Origin: DASRHK01 sp963776465
GTDB lineage: Bacteria; Pseudomonadota; Gammaproteobacteria; Nevskiales; Nevskiaceae
Reading direction: 5' to 3'
NCBI GenBank assembly: GCA_963776465.1
Contig: CAVZMV010000002.1
Coordinates: 2,356,001-2,420,000 of the forward strand
DNA length: 64,000 bases
The position numbers and the translations under genes are program-made. Positions 8,462-17,371 of the stretch are shown in pieces; position 1 is the first letter of the stretch, and the number at the start of each line of letters is the position of its first letter. The notes under the pieces were generated by a model. The model did no database searches and was not told the DNA's origin. It worked only from the letters and a program-made list of their open reading frames with translations.

Positions 8462-10165
8462 GTGACCGTGGTGCCACAAAAAGAAAGGCTGTCGTTCGAG
8501 CACAGGGGCATCGGCATCGTGCTCGCCCACAACAGGCTGGCCGTCCCACTCAATCAGCGCGAGTATTCGTGGGAATCGGAACACGTGAACGACTTGTTCG
8601 CCGATTTTTCAAACGCGATCGCCCGCGGTCAACCCGCGTATTTTCTCGGGACCATCGTGCTTACGCGGGGAGTCGGAGAGCTTCCGGAAGTATCCGACGG
8701 GCAGCAGCGCCTCGCGACTATCTCGATCCTGCTAGCCGCGATCCGCGACTTCGTGCACGCCAGCGGGGACAAAAAACGAGCGGCCGGCCTGACCCAGGCC
8801 TTCCTCAGCAATACGGACTACAAAACGGGGACTGACGTCCCTCGGCTCACGTTAAACGTCGACGACAACGAGTTTTTTCGCAAGCGCATCATCTCCGACC
8901 CCGACAGCGCTGACCGCAAGGTCGCGACGAGCAAGAAGTCCCACGAACGCATTGCCGCGGCCGCCCAGATCGCTGTGGATTTTCTGCACGCCTACCTCAA
9001 GGCTCACAAGGAGGCGGCGCATTCCGATCGGCTGGTGGAACTGGTCTCGTTCGTCGAGAACGCAGCGGAGGTGATCGTGCTTACTGTCCCCGATCACATG
9101 AACGCGTTCGTCATGTTCGAGACGCTCAACGACCGTGGTCTGAAAGCCTCGCAGGCCGACCTGCTCAAGAATCACTTGTTGAGCCTATGCGGCAATCGCA
9201 TCAGTGAGGGCCAGCAGAAATGGGCCCAGATGCTGGGCATCCTGGAGTCGTTGGGCCAAGACGAACTTACTGTCACGTACCTGCACCACGTCCTCATCAA
9301 CAAGTATGGCCCTGTCCGCGAACGCGAGGTGTTCGACAAGATCAAGACCACCGTCAATAGCCAGCAGCGTGCCATCGAGTTCTTGGACGAACTGGCGGAC
9401 GGTGCCTATCACTACGCCGCACTCTTCAACGGTGACCATAAGAAGTGGGCGGACTACGGCACCCTGACCAGGAAGAACATCTCGACGATCAATCGCGATC
9501 TGCGCGTCGAGCAGATTCGCCCGCTGATGCTGGCAGTCGCACGTTCCTTCTCGGTCGCTGAAGCAAAGAAGGCGTTCCGTCTGTTCGTGTTCTGGTCCGT
9601 CCGATTCCTCATTGTGGGCGGCCGCGGCGGCCTGCTCGACCGCAACTATTCCGTTGCGGCTCACGAGATCACCAAGGGGACAATCAAGACCGCAGCCGAC
9701 TTGGCCAAACAGCTCGTCGATATCCTTCCCAGTGATGCCGTTTTCAGCACGGCCTTCGCTGAAGCGCGTGTGTCGCAGAGCCATCTGGCCCGCTACTACC
9801 TGCGCGCCCTGGAACAAAAGAGCGAGAACCAAGCCGAGCCCGAGTTCGTCCCAAGTGAGAATGAGCACGAAATCAACTTGGAACATGTGCTCCCTCAGAG
9901 CCCCGATCCGGCTGCGTGGAAATTGGACCCAGAGATCGCTGAAGCCTCGTATCGGCGGATTGGCAATCTGGTTCTGCTGCAGGCCAAGAATAACGCCAAG
10001 ATCGGGAATGCGTCGTTCGCCGACAAGAAGGAGACGCTGAAAGCGTCGGCCTTCAAGCTAACGGCCGAAATTGCCAAACAGGCAGCATGGACGCCGAAGG
10101 AAATCGGCGAACGTCAGGCTCGGTTGGCCGCTTTGGCGGTCAAGACTTGGCCGCTCGCCTTGTGA
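8462..10165 (+). CDS. GmrSD-like restriction protein (DUF262 + DUF1524)
   Basis: About 567 residues from GTG 8462 (GTG 8468 also possible; the frame extends further upstream with unlikely composition). The N-terminal DUF262 part has NQREYSWE, YFLGTIVL and the hallmark DGQQRL near residue 79. The C-terminal DUF1524 part carries the HNH-like EHVLPQ near 474 and IGNLVLL. Family members are single-chain type IV restriction enzymes that use NTP to cut modified (for example glucosylated) phage DNA. Length is normal for the single-chain form. It acts in the cytoplasm and probably as stand-alone defence. Confidence 0.85.
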   Translation: MTVVPQKERLSFEHRGIGIVLAHNRLAVPLNQREYSWESEHVNDLFADFSNAIARGQPAYFLGTIVLTRGVGELPEVSDGQQRLATISILLAAIRDFVHASGDKKRAAGLTQAFLSNTDYKTGTDVPRLTLNVDDNEFFRKRIISDPDSADRKVATSKKSHERIAAAAQIAVDFLHAYLKAHKEAAHSDRLVELVSFVENAAEVIVLTVPDHMNAFVMFETLNDRGLKASQADLLKNHLLSLCGNRISEGQQKWAQMLGILESLGQDELTVTYLHHVLINKYGPVREREVFDKIKTTVNSQQRAIEFLDELADGAYHYAALFNGDHKKWADYGTLTRKNISTINRDLRVEQIRPLMLAVARSFSVAEAKKAFRLFVFWSVRFLIVGGRGGLLDRNYSVAAHEITKGTIKTAADLAKQLVDILPSDAVFSTAFAEARVSQSHLARYYLRALEQKSENQAEPEFVPSENEHEINLEHVLPQSPDPAAWKLDPEIAEASYRRIGNLVLLQAKNNAKIGNASFADKKETLKASAFKLTAEIAKQAAWTPKEIGERQARLAALAVKTWPLAL

Positions 10166-10257
10166 CCTTTCACGTCGACCCCATCGGAATTGCCACACAA
10201 ACGCGACGATCGCTGACTGGTCCCGCGACTGTCCGCTTTCACGAAGGCAACTCGAAA

Positions 10258-10320
10258 GAGTGACCGGCAGGAACTGGCCGATTGCCGCGAAGTCGCTAAT
10301 CCACCCGAAGCGGAACTCAC
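10258..10320 (+). repeat. Dispersed intergenic repeat, type I
   Basis: Copy of the recurring block CTGGCCGATTGCGGCGAA...CGCTA..CGACCCGAAGCGGA, here with some changes. It fills most of the space between two convergent genes. Confidence 0.5.
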
Positions 10321-10410
10321 AAGAAATTGCCGCAACGTCCGGGGCGCTTCCAGTAGCGGACGATCAATAATTGGGCGCGCTAGGCATAGCATGGCCGCTA
10401 AGGCCGCAGG

Positions 10411-11406
10411 CTACGCCGCCAGAAGTAGTACCGGCGACACCGACTCTTCGTTAAGTTGGCGCGAATAGCTCGTAGTGTCGATGTCCTTTTCGATCAGAGT
10501 ATCGATCAGAAGCGGTCTGGTTAGCGCGATGTCCGTTATCTCACGCAACGTGTCGACGGTCCTTTTTGCTCGTTCCTGAGCGATTTGTACCTCGTGGTAC
10601 GAGCCTTCAGGATGGTGTGGCTTGCCTGCGATCTTTCTCGCCAGCACCGGAACCGTGACGTTGTCGAACAACTGCCGGTGAGCGTTTCCAATGTCTGCTG
10701 CAACCCGCCGTGCCGCGTGAACCTCGTTCGCTCTCAAAAGACATTCGGTCCTGCCCGCGCCACAAAGAGCAACCATCCGGACCGTCGAGCCCAGGATATC
10801 TTCGTTGACCGAGGGCTGGGCCAGCATGTGCTGCAGTTCGCCACTGAAGTATGCAAACTCGGTGGCCAGTTCGTCGGACACACTGCGTAGTGCCGCTTTT
10901 CTGTCGGTACGAGTCTCCGCCTGCTGGGCGCGCTCGCACAAGGACTTCACAGATGAGAAGTGAGCGCGGAGGTCGCGCTCGAACATCTCCCGGAATCCAA
11001 CCTTGACCGTCTCGGCCAGCGCGTCTACTCCTTGCTGAACTGTCGCGATCCTGTCGGCGAGGAGCTTGAAGCCGGCAATGTTGACGCCGATGCCCGCTAC
11101 TACCGCGCCCAGATTGACAAGCTGCAGGGTGCCCAAGGCTTGCATCATCGCCTTGAGTTCAACGAGCTGGACATTGGCGGCTATTGAAGACGCGGTCTCG
11201 GCAAGCGCTAGTGGAAGAGCGAGCGGGTTGGCCCCCGCACCTACCGCAAGCCTCAGTCCCCTCTGCAAGGCGCCTGTCTCCTGCAGATGGGCAACGATCT
11301 GTCCCGTTCCGGATTTCTTCAGCAGCGCCCCGACGCGCACCAAGTTACCGGAACGCAGGAGGGCGGCGAACTTGGCGGGAATCTCAAAAGGTATCGGCCC
11401 GCTCAT
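10411..11406 (-). CDS. Hypothetical membrane-associated protein, operon partner
   Basis: 331 residues, family not recognised. Residues 60-105 are Ala/Leu-rich helices; about 95-115 (LVNLGAVVAGIGVNIAGFKL) is a hydrophobic segment; a helical domain follows (120-300) with predicted coiled-coil character (IATVQQGVDALAETV). The ATG overlaps the stop of the preceding gene (ATGA), so the two are translated together. With the upstream gene it forms a pair of helical proteins that both carry glycine/alanine-rich membrane segments. Function unknown; a membrane-acting effector pair is an inference. Confidence 0.7.
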   Translation of the reverse strand: MSGPIPFEIPAKFAALLRSGNLVRVGALLKKSGTGQIVAHLQETGALQRGLRLAVGAGANPLALPLALAETASSIAANVQLVELKAMMQALGTLQLVNLGAVVAGIGVNIAGFKLLADRIATVQQGVDALAETVKVGFREMFERDLRAHFSSVKSLCERAQQAETRTDRKAALRSVSDELATEFAYFSGELQHMLAQPSVNEDILGSTVRMVALCGAGRTECLLRANEVHAARRVAADIGNAHRQLFDNVTVPVLARKIAGKPHHPEGSYHEVQIAQERAKRTVDTLREITDIALTRPLLIDTLIEKDIDTTSYSRQLNEESVSPVLLLAA

Positions 11407-12215
11407 GAGGGTAACCGTGTGAGAACTTCATTGGCGGTAGCTTCGATCTGTTTCTGAAGTTGCATACATAGCGATTCCTGATTGGACATACCGAGGATCA
11501 GGTGGCGCATTTGGGCGGCGACCGCTACCTTTCGGCGCTCCACCTGTTTCTGGCGCAGCTTGGCTACCTTCGAGCCGGCGATACCAATTGCGGCGGCCGC
11601 CACGATGACGCCGATCGCGACTACGGGAAAACTGATCGTCGTCAGTCCGAGCAGCCCGAGTATTCCGCCGGCTGAGGTAATTGCGGCGGCGGTCGTCCCA
11701 GCTCCGGCAGCAACGGAGCCCGCTGCTAGCGCGCCTGCAAGTGCGATGTCGGCATACATAGCTTGATAGCTGTCTTCGCTGGCTAACTCCCCCGAGGCGC
11801 GCTGGACGCTCAGAATGTGGTCCTGGATTTCTCTGAGGTCGATCTGCGCACCTTCGATGAGCTTCTTGGAATGCCGCTCCACGAAGCTCGCAAAGATCGG
11901 GGCGACGTTTGACTGCATGAACTTCTTGCCGCCACGTAGCAGATCGGGAAGCTGCATATCATCCATCTTGGCGTTAACGTCGGAAATTAAGTGCAGCACC
12001 TCCCGATTCAAGTACTGGTCGATCTCGAGCAGATGTCGATCGCGCCAGTCGAGAATCTCCCGGCGAAGCGCGATGTGCTCGATGCCCGTCCCCGACTTGA
12101 TCAGGACCGCCTGTTGCCGCTGGCGCGTGCCACGCTTTCCGAGGGGAATCTTTTTGCGCATTCTGCCAACGCTCGCCGCGGCCGGACGGTGCCGGGCCAA
12201 ATGTTGCCCGATCAT
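11403..12215 (-). CDS. Hypothetical helical protein with C-terminal membrane hairpin
   Basis: 270 residues from ATG 12215 (a second candidate ATG at 12161 gives 252). The long frame upstream of 12215 overlaps the small membrane gene and looks non-coding. Seen: basic start, helical region 50-150, then two adjacent Ala/Gly/Ile-rich hydrophobic stretches at about 165-230 (AGALAAGSVAAGAG and VVAIGVIVAAAAIGIAG) and a basic coiled-coil tail. The arrangement recalls membrane-inserting tips of pore-forming or dynamin-like proteins, but no GTPase or other catalytic motif is present. Second gene of the WYL-linked operon. Confidence 0.65.
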   Translation of the reverse strand: MIGQHLARHRPAAASVGRMRKKIPLGKRGTRQRQQAVLIKSGTGIEHIALRREILDWRDRHLLEIDQYLNREVLHLISDVNAKMDDMQLPDLLRGGKKFMQSNVAPIFASFVERHSKKLIEGAQIDLREIQDHILSVQRASGELASEDSYQAMYADIALAGALAAGSVAAGAGTTAAAITSAGGILGLLGLTTISFPVVAIGVIVAAAAIGIAGSKVAKLRQKQVERRKVAVAAQMRHLILGMSNQESLCMQLQKQIEATANEVLTRLPS

Positions 12216-12292
12216 AATGGATCTGTTTCGCGGCGCCGGCGATTGGCGGCAAATTCTCACTTCAGCAGCATCCGCTGCGATCCACGCAGTCG

Positions 12293-12511
12293 TCACGGTT
12301 GACCTGCCACGGGCAAGGGGGCCGGCGCTCCTGGGAGCCGCCTCTTCGTGGCCAGGCGCCAGAGCGAGACTACGAGCAACAGCAGGGTGCCACCGACGGC
12401 TAGCAGCACGACAGTCACCGCCTTGAAGACGCGCAGCCAGACGGAGACCGCCCCCAGCCGAGCGAAGACCACGGCCGTCGCAGATACCAAAAGGAATAGC
12501 CAGCGAAACAT
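12293..12511 (-). CDS. Small two-TM membrane protein
   Basis: 72 residues with two hydrophobic helices (FLLVSATAVVFARLG and VVLLAVGGTLLLLVVSL) and a Pro-rich tail. It is the first gene of the minus-strand operon and starts 136 bp from the divergent WYL regulator. No family recognised. Confidence 0.6.
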   Translation of the reverse strand: MFRWLFLLVSATAVVFARLGAVSVWLRVFKAVTVVLLAVGGTLLLLVVSLWRLATKRRLPGAPAPLPVAGQP

Positions 12512-12646
12512 GGTGCATCCCCAGAGACGCCAAATGGCGACGCAGGAATGATGAATCCCGGCAACGACAGGTTATGTCGTCGCCCGCACTCCTTCGCTTA
12601 AGCTTGGTTGACGCCGAATCTGGCGGTTGATCAGGACAACCACGCG

Positions 12647-13558
12647 ATGAGCGAGGCTACCCACGACACGCTCGTTTTCCGACTGGCGCAAATCCTCATC
12701 AAGCTGAACCAGGGCGAGAAACTCGACCCTCCAGCCCTTGCCGAAGAGTTCGGCGTGAATGTGCGCACGATCCAGCGCGATCTCAATGTGCGGATGGCCT
12801 ACCTGCCGATCGAAAACATGGGAGGGCGCTACTCCCTCGACCCTGCGTTCCTCGGGAAGCTGACGGCGAAGGACATCGAGAAGTTTGCCGCCCTTGCCGG
12901 GGTAAACGGCCTGTTCCCTTCGTTGTCCGACGATTTCCTCCGCGACATTTTCGACAGCCGCATGCACGACGCCCTCTTGGTGAAAGGACACAACTACGAG
13001 GACTTGTCGGCCCTGGGCGGCCAGTTCCGGTCGCTGCAGAAAGCCATTCTGGCTTGTCGCCACGTCGCGTTCGACTATGAAAAGAGCGGGAGCGCGGTTC
13101 GGTACGATTCGGTCGCGCCGTTCAAGCTCGTCAACAACAAGGGCATCTGGTATCTGGCCGGATTGGATGGGGACAAGCTCAAGACATTCGCGTTCTCGAA
13201 GATCAGTGTGGTCCGGGTGCTTGAAACGCGTTTCAAGCGCGAGCCCGATATTGATCGATTGCTCGAGAGCGAGGAAGGCGTCTGGCTGAAGCAGGAGACC
13301 CAGGAGATCGTGATCAAGGTTGCCGCGGAGGTGGCTGACTACTTCCGCCGTCGCAAGCTCATCGCCAATCAGGTCGTCGAGGAAGTTCAGAGCGACGGTG
13401 GGTTGATCATTTCCACGAAAGTGGGACACGTGAACCAGGTGTTGCCGATCGTAAAGTACTGGATCCCACATCTGCGTATCATCAGTCCGCAAGGAATGCA
13501 GGCGGATCTTGACGCCCAGTTGCTCGACTATGTTCGTGTCGGCACGTGCACGACCTGA
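12647..13558 (+). CDS. WYL-domain transcriptional regulator
   Basis: 303 residues from ATG 12647 (the frame opens earlier with a TTG at 12608, less likely). The N-terminal winged helix has LAEEFGVNVRTIQRDLN at about 30-55. The WYL domain includes YDSVAPFKLVNN and the signature WYLAG near 168. A C-terminal WCX-like region follows. WYL regulators commonly repress phage-defence operons and sense nucleic acid or nucleotide ligands. It diverges from the three membrane genes at 12511-10411, so it probably controls them and itself. Confidence 0.85.
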   Translation: MSEATHDTLVFRLAQILIKLNQGEKLDPPALAEEFGVNVRTIQRDLNVRMAYLPIENMGGRYSLDPAFLGKLTAKDIEKFAALAGVNGLFPSLSDDFLRDIFDSRMHDALLVKGHNYEDLSALGGQFRSLQKAILACRHVAFDYEKSGSAVRYDSVAPFKLVNNKGIWYLAGLDGDKLKTFAFSKISVVRVLETRFKREPDIDRLLESEEGVWLKQETQEIVIKVAAEVADYFRRRKLIANQVVEEVQSDGGLIISTKVGHVNQVLPIVKYWIPHLRIISPQGMQADLDAQLLDYVRVGTCTT

Positions 13559-13693
13559 CAACCGCGCGGCGACTGACCGCTTCGGGTACAACCGGGCAAT
13601 GAAGTCAAAGACTCAGGCGCCCGCTCCTGGCCGATTCCGGCTTTGCTCGCGCAAGCCGAAAGTGGCCGTTCGGCGATGCAGTCAGTTGCCGTT

Positions 13694-14026
13694 CTATCGC
13701 GCGTGCAAGATAAGATAGAGCGAGATCGCAAGCAGGCACAGATAGAGCCCTGTGGCGACCCAGTACCCCTGTCGTATGAGCCGCCCAACTTCTTCTTCAG
13801 TCGTTCCCTCATAGCTGCCAACCCGAAGTAATAGCAGCAGCCCGATGCCGCTAAAGAATGCGGCCACGCCCCACACGTAGCGTAAGTAAGGGCCGACGCC
13901 TCCGGGGACGAAGAAGGTCAGTATCAGGATAGTGGCCGAATGAGTCAGATGGACGATGGCTGAGAATGCCGTGCGGCGATTCCACCGCATGGCGATAAAC
14001 GGATCCGCGGCGGGGTTGGTCGCCAT
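13694..14026 (-). CDS. Small membrane protein, three TM segments
   Basis: 110 residues with three hydrophobic segments (ILILTFFVPGGV region, VWGVAAFFSGIGLLLLL, LYLCLLAISLYLIL). An in-frame ATG at 13990 is an alternative start. No family recognised; it stands alone between the WYL gene and the ligase operon. Confidence 0.55.
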   Translation of the reverse strand: MATNPAADPFIAMRWNRRTAFSAIVHLTHSATILILTFFVPGGVGPYLRYVWGVAAFFSGIGLLLLLRVGSYEGTTEEEVGRLIRQGYWVATGLYLCLLAISLYLILHAR

Positions 14027-14062
14027 CGAGCTAGTGCTTCAGTTCATTTCAAAACGGACCAC

Positions 14063-14308
14063 TTACAAGTGCTGGAAGACAGCACTGCGGGCAACGAAGC
14101 GCTTCAACACGTTCACTGACATGGTTCGGGCTGTGTCGACATTGCGATACGTATGAACGCCCATCCGCCAATCGCTATCCCAAGTGAGCTGGTCACCGAT
14201 CGCAACATCGGCTGCATCGACGAGCTCCGCGATCGTAAAGCCATCATGTTCGGTTTCAATCGCGACCTTTCGTCTGTCTCGACTGACAGCGTAGATCTGG
14301 CCAATCAT
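14063..14308 (-). CDS. Hypothetical 81-residue protein downstream of DNA ligase
   Basis: Begins MIGQIYAVSRDRRKVAIETE and continues as a small beta-rich protein (GFTIAELVDAADVAIGD). This resembles the cold-shock/OB-like or hypothetical partners seen after short LigD-type ligases, but the family is uncertain. The start at 14308 was chosen because the longer frame runs into the ligase gene. It lies 28 bp after the ligase stop, so probably the same transcript. Confidence 0.55.
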   Translation of the reverse strand: MIGQIYAVSRDRRKVAIETEHDGFTIAELVDAADVAIGDQLTWDSDWRMGVHTYRNVDTARTMSVNVLKRFVARSAVFQHL

Positions 14309-14336
14309 CGGGTCATATGCTGACTCACAAGATGAG

Positions 14337-14960
14337 TCACCTCTCGCGCTTGCGCTTCGGTCGCTCCCAGCCGTCGTGCCAGCCGGCTTGTTTGAACTTG
14401 AGCCAGTCACGTGTCTTGCCAGCAACGTAGAGCGAGTCCGCCTTCTTCGCCACTACTCCCTCCATGCCCATTGCCCTGGCGGCGGCGAATAGCTCCTTTC
14501 CGGTACGTTCGACGTGCGAAACAAAGCCTATCCCAGGAGCCTTCTTCGGGATGAGCTTTCGAAGCCTTGTCTTGCGCTCTAGCAGCGGCAGCCCGCGCTG
14601 ATCTTCTCCATCTAACGCAAGCAAATCGAAAGCGTAGAGCGCAACTCCTGCCGCAAGCTTGCGCCGGGGCCGCGCCAAGCCGCGCAGCATTTCGAAGTCC
14701 GGAACGCCTTTCTCATCGATTACGCAGAGTTCTGCGTCGATGATGAAGTCCAGATGGGGGAGGGCGACTACTGCGTTAACAGCCTCGGGAAACCAGGTCG
14801 TCGCGTCCTTGTTCTTCTTGGAGATCAGTGCCACGCCGGTCGCATGCTTTCCGCAGATGAGGCGGTAGCCGTCGTATTTCAGCTCGAAAACCCAGCCGGC
14901 CTTCGAGAATGGCGAAGCCAGGGTCGGCTCCATGGGGCGAATGTCTTGGGCGCGGATCAT
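14337..14960 (-). CDS. Minimal ATP-dependent DNA ligase (LigD ligase-like adenylation domain)
   Basis: 207 residues, only the nucleotidyltransferase domain. Seen: motif I ELKYDGYR with catalytic Lys28, motif III region FIIDAELCVID, motif IV EGVVAKK, motif V DWLKFK. The usual C-terminal OB domain (about 100 residues) is absent, so the protein resembles ligase-domain fragments found with Ku or in islands. It would seal nicks or adenylate DNA ends poorly unless helped. No ku gene is nearby. Confidence 0.85.
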   Translation of the reverse strand: MIRAQDIRPMEPTLASPFSKAGWVFELKYDGYRLICGKHATGVALISKKNKDATTWFPEAVNAVVALPHLDFIIDAELCVIDEKGVPDFEMLRGLARPRRKLAAGVALYAFDLLALDGEDQRGLPLLERKTRLRKLIPKKAPGIGFVSHVERTGKELFAAARAMGMEGVVAKKADSLYVAGKTRDWLKFKQAGWHDGWERPKRKRER

Positions 14961-15135
14961 TCTGCATCGATGCTACAGGATGGCTTGGCAGAGTCCGCGA
15001 GTGACCTGCGACTTTGCGGGCGACTCTCGATATAGACACCGGCTTGAACTCAAGCGCCAGCGTCGCCCCTTGCAGAGCCACGTGACCGCCCATATAGGAG
15101 CGGCCATACGAAACTCGAAGGGGCGCGACACGACG

Positions 15136-15648
15136 ATGAGACACGCAAGGAACGCTGTTGAAGCGATCACGCCGCGCTGGTTGAGCCTTTCCGAGGCGGC
15201 GTTTTACCTGGGCATGGGCCCAGCGGCTTTTTCCCGCCTGGTTCTTCCCCATGTCCCGCTGATCGAGATCGAGCATCAAAACGTACTTGACCGCCGCGAC
15301 CTGGACGCCTGGGCGGATCTCTTCAAGGCCCGGCGCGGTCGCATCAGCGTCGCCGAGCCGCGGCAGCCAACCAATCCACCGGCCGTCGTCGCGACGCAAC
15401 CGCGCGAGCCCGCAACGCCTCCGCCAGTGCGGCAAGAACCGGTCTACCTGCCCCCCAACGCGATGCTGCGGCTGCCGGAGGTGATGCGGCGCACAGGGCT
15501 CAAGCGCTCCTCGATCTACAAGCGCATCCACGAGGGCACCTTCCCCGAGCCGGTGTCCCTCGGCTCCCGCGCGGTCGCCTGGCCGGTGGCGAAGATCGAC
15601 GCCTGGCTGGAAGCGCTGACCCGTGATGGGGGCTCGCGGTCGCGATAG
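15136..15648 (+). CDS. AlpA/excisionase-like protein with two HTH modules
   Basis: 170 residues from ATG 15136 (the frame opens upstream without support). Residues 12-60 form one MerR/excisionase-type helix-turn-helix (LSLSEAAFYLGMGPAAF). A Pro-rich linker follows, then an AlpA-type module at about 110-165 (LRLPEVMRRTGLKRSSIYK, AWPVAKIDAWLEAL). AlpA-like proteins control excision and early genes of prophages and ICEs. Two such modules in one chain is unusual. The integrase-linked gene at 52420 resembles the N-terminal module. Confidence 0.75.
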   Translation: MRHARNAVEAITPRWLSLSEAAFYLGMGPAAFSRLVLPHVPLIEIEHQNVLDRRDLDAWADLFKARRGRISVAEPRQPTNPPAVVATQPREPATPPPVRQEPVYLPPNAMLRLPEVMRRTGLKRSSIYKRIHEGTFPEPVSLGSRAVAWPVAKIDAWLEALTRDGGSRSR

Positions 15649-15720
15649 GGCAGCGGAATCTGACTGCGAAGACCAGAGTCGGGAATAGGGGTTCGCGGTG
15701 CTGCTAGCTCTTCGCGGTGC

Positions 15721-15792
15721 GACTCGAGACGGGATTGGAAGGACCGCTTTTTTCTGACGCGGACAGGCGACCGTCTCAGAACGACCCGTTGC
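15721..15792 (+). repeat. Dispersed intergenic repeat, type II copy 2
   Basis: Counterpart of 8153-8224, with the shared blocks GGGATTGG, GGACCGCTTTTTT and CGTCTCAGAACGACCC. It follows the double-HTH gene. Confidence 0.65.
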
Positions 15793-15894
15793 TGACGGTC
15801 GGCAGGTCGGATTCGAGGCCGAGAAGCGGACGTTCAACTGAAGTGATCGAGCGAACAGCAGTCGAGCGAAAATCGTGATCGTGCGAAGAGCCGG

Positions 15895-16320
15895 CTATTT
15901 GAGGAATCCTTCCGCACTCTCCGGCTGCGTTTCAAAGCGACGGGCACTCTCTGGAATCACTACCCACGATTGCGCGTGCTTTGTCCAGATATGAACGTTC
16001 GGAACAACCTTGGTCGTTACATCCAAGGTTCCAGCTTGCAACTTGACGATACCGGGAGTGCTTGCTCCGATCCCATAGATGACGTTTCCACACTTGGAGC
16101 AACTGAACCGCGTATTGATCTCTCCGGCGTCGGAAGTCCGCTCAAACGCGGTCAATTCGCCGGAGCAACGTAGCAAGGCTTTCGGATATACCGCGCCGAT
16201 CGAGAAAGCACTTCCTGTTCTCTTCTGGCAGGTGTGACAGTGGCACGCGTAGGTGAACAGCGCGTCGCCATCGATCTCATATCGAACTTGTCCGCATTGA
16301 CAGGAACCTGTTGTTTTCAT
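15895..16320 (-). CDS. GFA/CENP-V family zinc protein
   Basis: 141 residues from ATG 16320, which directly follows a GGGGAGGA Shine-Dalgarno. The frame continues upstream through a repeat and was trimmed. Seen: CQCG near the start, CHCHTCQKRTGS, and CSKCGNVIYG, the cysteine pattern of the glutathione-dependent formaldehyde-activating enzyme (Gfa) fold that binds two zinc ions. Length is normal. Most members have no proven substrate. Confidence 0.88.
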   Translation of the reverse strand: MKTTGSCQCGQVRYEIDGDALFTYACHCHTCQKRTGSAFSIGAVYPKALLRCSGELTAFERTSDAGEINTRFSCSKCGNVIYGIGASTPGIVKLQAGTLDVTTKVVPNVHIWTKHAQSWVVIPESARRFETQPESAEGFLK

Positions 16321-16554
16321 TCCTCCCCTCGGAAAGCTGCGAATGGTGTGGGCAACGACCGCTTTACAGCATAGGTCAACCAGAAGAGCGTTAACCAGAA
16401 TCGGGGCTCGATTGCAGACGGTCGAGTAAGACCGCTTCTGCCCGATCTGACTCATCGGATCTAATGCTTCATTGCGGACACTGAACGGCGGCTAGTGTTG
16501 CCGATGTCATTCAGCCGGCGAGACCGCTCCTGGGTCAGGCCCAGGAGCGGGAAT

Positions 16555-17151
16555 CTAGTGAGCGTCGCGTGAAGATTTCTTCGGCGACGCTCGGCGATTG
16601 AACGTCCGCTCGCGTTGCGTCCAACGGCGGAACGCCCATGCCCAGACGCCCAGTATCCCTGCCCAACAAAGGACCGCGACCAACCGCGCGATCATAGTGT
16701 CGGCATGGAGCGCGTGCCAGCGGCTCAATATATTGAACCAGTCGTGTTCGCCACCGCCTACGAGTGGCAGTGCCTGCGCGCGTGCGTCCGCCATGTAGCG
16801 CGAGATGTTGAGCCCGTTTTCGAATAGCCAGATCCAGCCCAGCGCCATACCCGCAATCTCGTCGCGCCGCCAAAAAGCGACGACGGCAATGGTTGGAAAC
16901 ACCAGCTGCCCAAGTGTGCCGCCGTAGAGGCCCAGAGTTTCGCCGAGGAGGCCGAAGATCAGATGCCCCGCTTCATGAAATGCCAGGTTAGCGCTGTCCA
17001 GAATCGGGACCCAGCCGGACGTGCCGAAGGCAATGCCGACGATGGCGACTGCGACGGAGACCAACATCAGCAGTTTCCCGGGTGCTGTTGCGGGCTTGCC
17101 ATCGGTCGGGTCAAGCACGACCGGTGCAACTCCTGCTGACTCGCGCTTCAT
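16555..17151 (-). CDS. Membrane protein with HEAGH zinc-protease-like motif
   Basis: 198 residues from ATG 17151 with GGGGAG upstream. About five hydrophobic segments. HEAGH at 59-63 lies in a membrane-proximal helix, as in site-2-type or M50-like metalloproteases. A downstream ENGLNISRYMADARAQ may hold a further ligand. The family is a common uncharacterised proteobacterial one; protease activity is inferred from the motif only. Confidence 0.7.
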   Translation of the reverse strand: MKRESAGVAPVVLDPTDGKPATAPGKLLMLVSVAVAIVGIAFGTSGWVPILDSANLAFHEAGHLIFGLLGETLGLYGGTLGQLVFPTIAVVAFWRRDEIAGMALGWIWLFENGLNISRYMADARAQALPLVGGGEHDWFNILSRWHALHADTMIARLVAVLCWAGILGVWAWAFRRWTQRERTFNRRASPKKSSRDAH

Positions 17152-17371
17152 CGAACTCCCCAGCACGCATAGACGACGTCAATTTACCCAAAGCGCCGCA
17201 AACGGCAGCTCCTGGGACCCGAAGCGGACATTGGGTGGGTGTGATCGCTAACTCAAAGCTGAGCAGGTGAGACGCACCGGGACTGGCCTTGCCATAGCGT
17301 CTCTGATTCGCCAGTGAGAGCGGCAAGGCGCGTCGTCGTGTAGATTCCCAGATACGGGAGAGGTCCTAGTG

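Noticed and set aside
12572..13591. 339-codon minus-strand frame opposite the WYL regulator
   Set aside because: The plus strand has complete HTH and WYL motifs; the minus frame has none.
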